From: a bacterium
GTDB taxonomy: Bacteria; JACRDZ01; JAJRWM01
Assembly (NCBI GenBank): GCA_024276815.1
Contig: JAJRWM010000012.1
Location: forward strand, 1 to 6,982
DNA length: 6,982 nucleotides
Direction of reading: 5' to 3'
The translations under genes were made by a program, and so were the position numbers. Under the pieces are notes generated by a model. That model worked only from the letters and a program-made list of their open reading frames with translations. It had not been told where the DNA came from and searched no databases. The first letter of the stretch is position 1; every line of letters begins with the position of its first letter. Positions 5,805-6,982 of the stretch are shown here, one piece after another.

Positions 5805-6951
5805 ACATAAACTTGTTGATTACTATTTGGGGATCAGCCTGGTAGGCCTGCTTGGCATACTTAAAAGAATCATTCCCGCTCGTTTTTTTAAAAAAAAACA
5901 AAAACCAAGACGGGTACTTTTTATCAAACTGGCGGCTATCGGGGATACCGTTTTATTTTTAACGGCTGTTAAGGCCTTTAAAGTGAAGTTTCCTGATGTC
6001 GAACTTGATTTTTTGTGCAGTCCCATTAACCGGGAGTTGCTGGAGAGAGTTCCGTTTATTAACCGCTTGTGGGTAATGCCCTTAAGCGGAAAACAGTTTC
6101 GGCTCAAGGCTGTTTTGCAAATGTGCGGCGAGATCAGGGGGCAAGCCTATGACCTGGCGATTGACGGCGAGCAATGGAGCAGGATAACGCCCCTGATCGC
6201 GTTTTATGCTAGAATAAATAAGTTGGTTGGCTTTAAAACACCTGGGCAGTATCGGCATTATTTGTTTGACGAGGCGATTGACCATGGTCAAAACGCACAC
6301 GAACTGGAATTGTTCAAGGATCTGGTGAAGGGGCTGGGTGTCACGGAGTTTGAACCGCCCCAAATATATTTTAAGGAAGAGGATGCCAGAAAGGGTGGAA
6401 AACTTCTTCGGGAACTGACCCGAAAAGACGCTAAAACCATAATCATTCACCCGGGCTGCGGCAGCCACGGCTGGCAACGGGAATGGCCGCCCGAAAACTA
6501 TGTCCGGCTGATAACCGGTTTAAGAAAAGAACTGGGCAAGGTCACCGTTATTTTTACCGGTGGTAAGTCGGAAGTTGCTTTGGGGGAAGAGCTTAAGGTG
6601 AAACTGGGAGACACGGTTAACCTTTGCGGCCGGTTGGAATTAATGGAGATGTGCTTTTTAATCAGCGGGGCGGATATCTTCATCAGCGGTAATACCGGGC
6701 CGATGCACATCGCGGCGGCCGTGAAAACACCGTTAATCGCTTTGCACGGGCCGACGGACCAGCGGAAATGGGGACCGGTTGCGACCAGCGCCGGGGCAAT
6801 GGTAATAAAAAGTCCGTTGGAGTGTTCGCCCTGTTTATCATTGGGATTTGAATACCAATGCGGCGGCAATGAATGTCTGCGGTCGATAGAGCCTGGCGAG
6901 GTTTTGGCGGCCGCCTTGAAACTGCTGGGAACGGTAAAAAGAGATGCTTAA
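5788..6951 (+). CDS. Glycosyltransferase family 9 (heptosyltransferase-like)
   Basis: The product has 387 residues, slightly long for GT9 because of a basic and hydrophobic N-terminal extension (about 40 residues) that may associate with the membrane. The two Rossmann halves are clear: IKLAAIGDTVL with G52-D53, where D53 aligns with the proposed catalytic base of WaaC, and the donor-binding half with HPGCGSHGWQREWP (221-234) and SGNTGPMHIAAA (300-311). Near the C-terminus is a Cys cluster, C346xxC349-x8-C358-x4-C363, seen in many GT9 proteins and possibly structural. GT9 enzymes transfer heptose or another sugar from an ADP or NDP donor onto a glycan at the cytoplasmic face. ATG 5788 is preceded by GAGGGGA at 5777-5783, and the gene overlaps its upstream neighbour by 17 bp. 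The sugar cannot be told from sequence, and heptose is not required. Confidence 0.93.
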   Translation: MRGSRKHKLVDYYLGISLVGLLGILKRIIPARFFKKKQKPRRVLFIKLAAIGDTVLFLTAVKAFKVKFPDVELDFLCSPINRELLERVPFINRLWVMPLSGKQFRLKAVLQMCGEIRGQAYDLAIDGEQWSRITPLIAFYARINKLVGFKTPGQYRHYLFDEAIDHGQNAHELELFKDLVKGLGVTEFEPPQIYFKEEDARKGGKLLRELTRKDAKTIIIHPGCGSHGWQREWPPENYVRLITGLRKELGKVTVIFTGGKSEVALGEELKVKLGDTVNLCGRLELMEMCFLISGADIFISGNTGPMHIAAAVKTPLIALHGPTDQRKWGPVATSAGAMVIKSPLECSPCLSLGFEYQCGGNECLRSIEPGEVLAAALKLLGTVKRDA

Positions 6952-6982
6952 AAAACAGAACCAGTCGTATATCACGGTTTTG
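6944..6982 (+). CDS. Start of a further gene in the operon (runs off the window)
   Basis: ATG at 6944 overlaps the last 8 bp of the GT9 gene and the frame stays open to the window end: MLKKQNQSYITVL, 13 residues. The upstream site is weak (GGGA near 6927-6930). The pattern of basic residues followed by YITVL would suit the first strand of another GT2-type enzyme, but 13 residues are too few to name a family. The tight overlap matches the other gene junctions of this operon. Confidence 0.5.
   Translation, partial: MLKKQNQSYITVL

Noticed and set aside
6082-6477. A 131-codon minus-strand ORF inside the GT9 gene
   Set aside because: It lies fully antisense to a well-supported GT9 gene and shows no domain of its own; the other long antisense frames were dismissed for the same reason.

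Overview
The window looks like a chromosomal segment of an anaerobic-type bacterium, possibly a Firmicute of the Desulfotomaculum/Pelotomaculum kind. This is a weak inference from the roughly even base composition, AGGAG-type ribosome binding sites, extended -10 promoters of the TGnTATAAT form and gene content. No taxonomic marker gene is present. All confident genes lie on the + strand.

Layout: (1) 1-129 is the 3' end of a transposase gene, probably IS630 family. (2) 130-342 is non-coding, with a perfect 28-bp tandem duplication and small inverted repeats. (3) 343-744 is a YraN/UPF0102 nuclease-fold protein. (4) 745-890 is a short gap with a possible 27-codon ORF (811-894) that has an excellent Shine-Dalgarno sequence. 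Its stop overlaps the start of the next gene as ATGA. (5) 891-2744 is a large DUF2723 membrane protein (GT-C-like glycosyltransferase) with C-terminal TPRs. (6) 2745-2942 is a gap with two copies of a 52-bp unit, each carrying GNA-triloop hairpins whose variable stem shows compensatory changes, followed at once by an extended -10 promoter. (7) 2943-6951 is a tight operon with overlapping genes: ChbG/HpnK (YdjC) deacetylase, polyprenyl-phosphate-type GT2, UPF0104/YbhN membrane protein and a GT9 heptosyltransferase-like enzyme. A further gene begins at 6944 and runs off the window.

Together genes 891-6951 resemble a cell-envelope glycan or glycolipid module. In this reading GT2 would charge a polyprenyl phosphate with a sugar, the DUF2723 protein would use such a lipid-linked donor outside the membrane, the UPF0104 protein would act in lipid or lipid-sugar translocation, the YdjC-type enzyme would deacetylate an amino-sugar, and GT9 would extend a saccharide. 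The product cannot be named from sequence alone.

The main oddities are an in-frame TAG at codon 17 of the GT2 gene, exactly inside its conserved nucleotide-binding motif; the covarying triloop-hairpin repeats; the small coupled ORF; and a ChbG/HpnK protein in which two positions of a His-rich motif are Glu and Asn. Every gene whose end is visible stops with TAA or TGA, never TAG.
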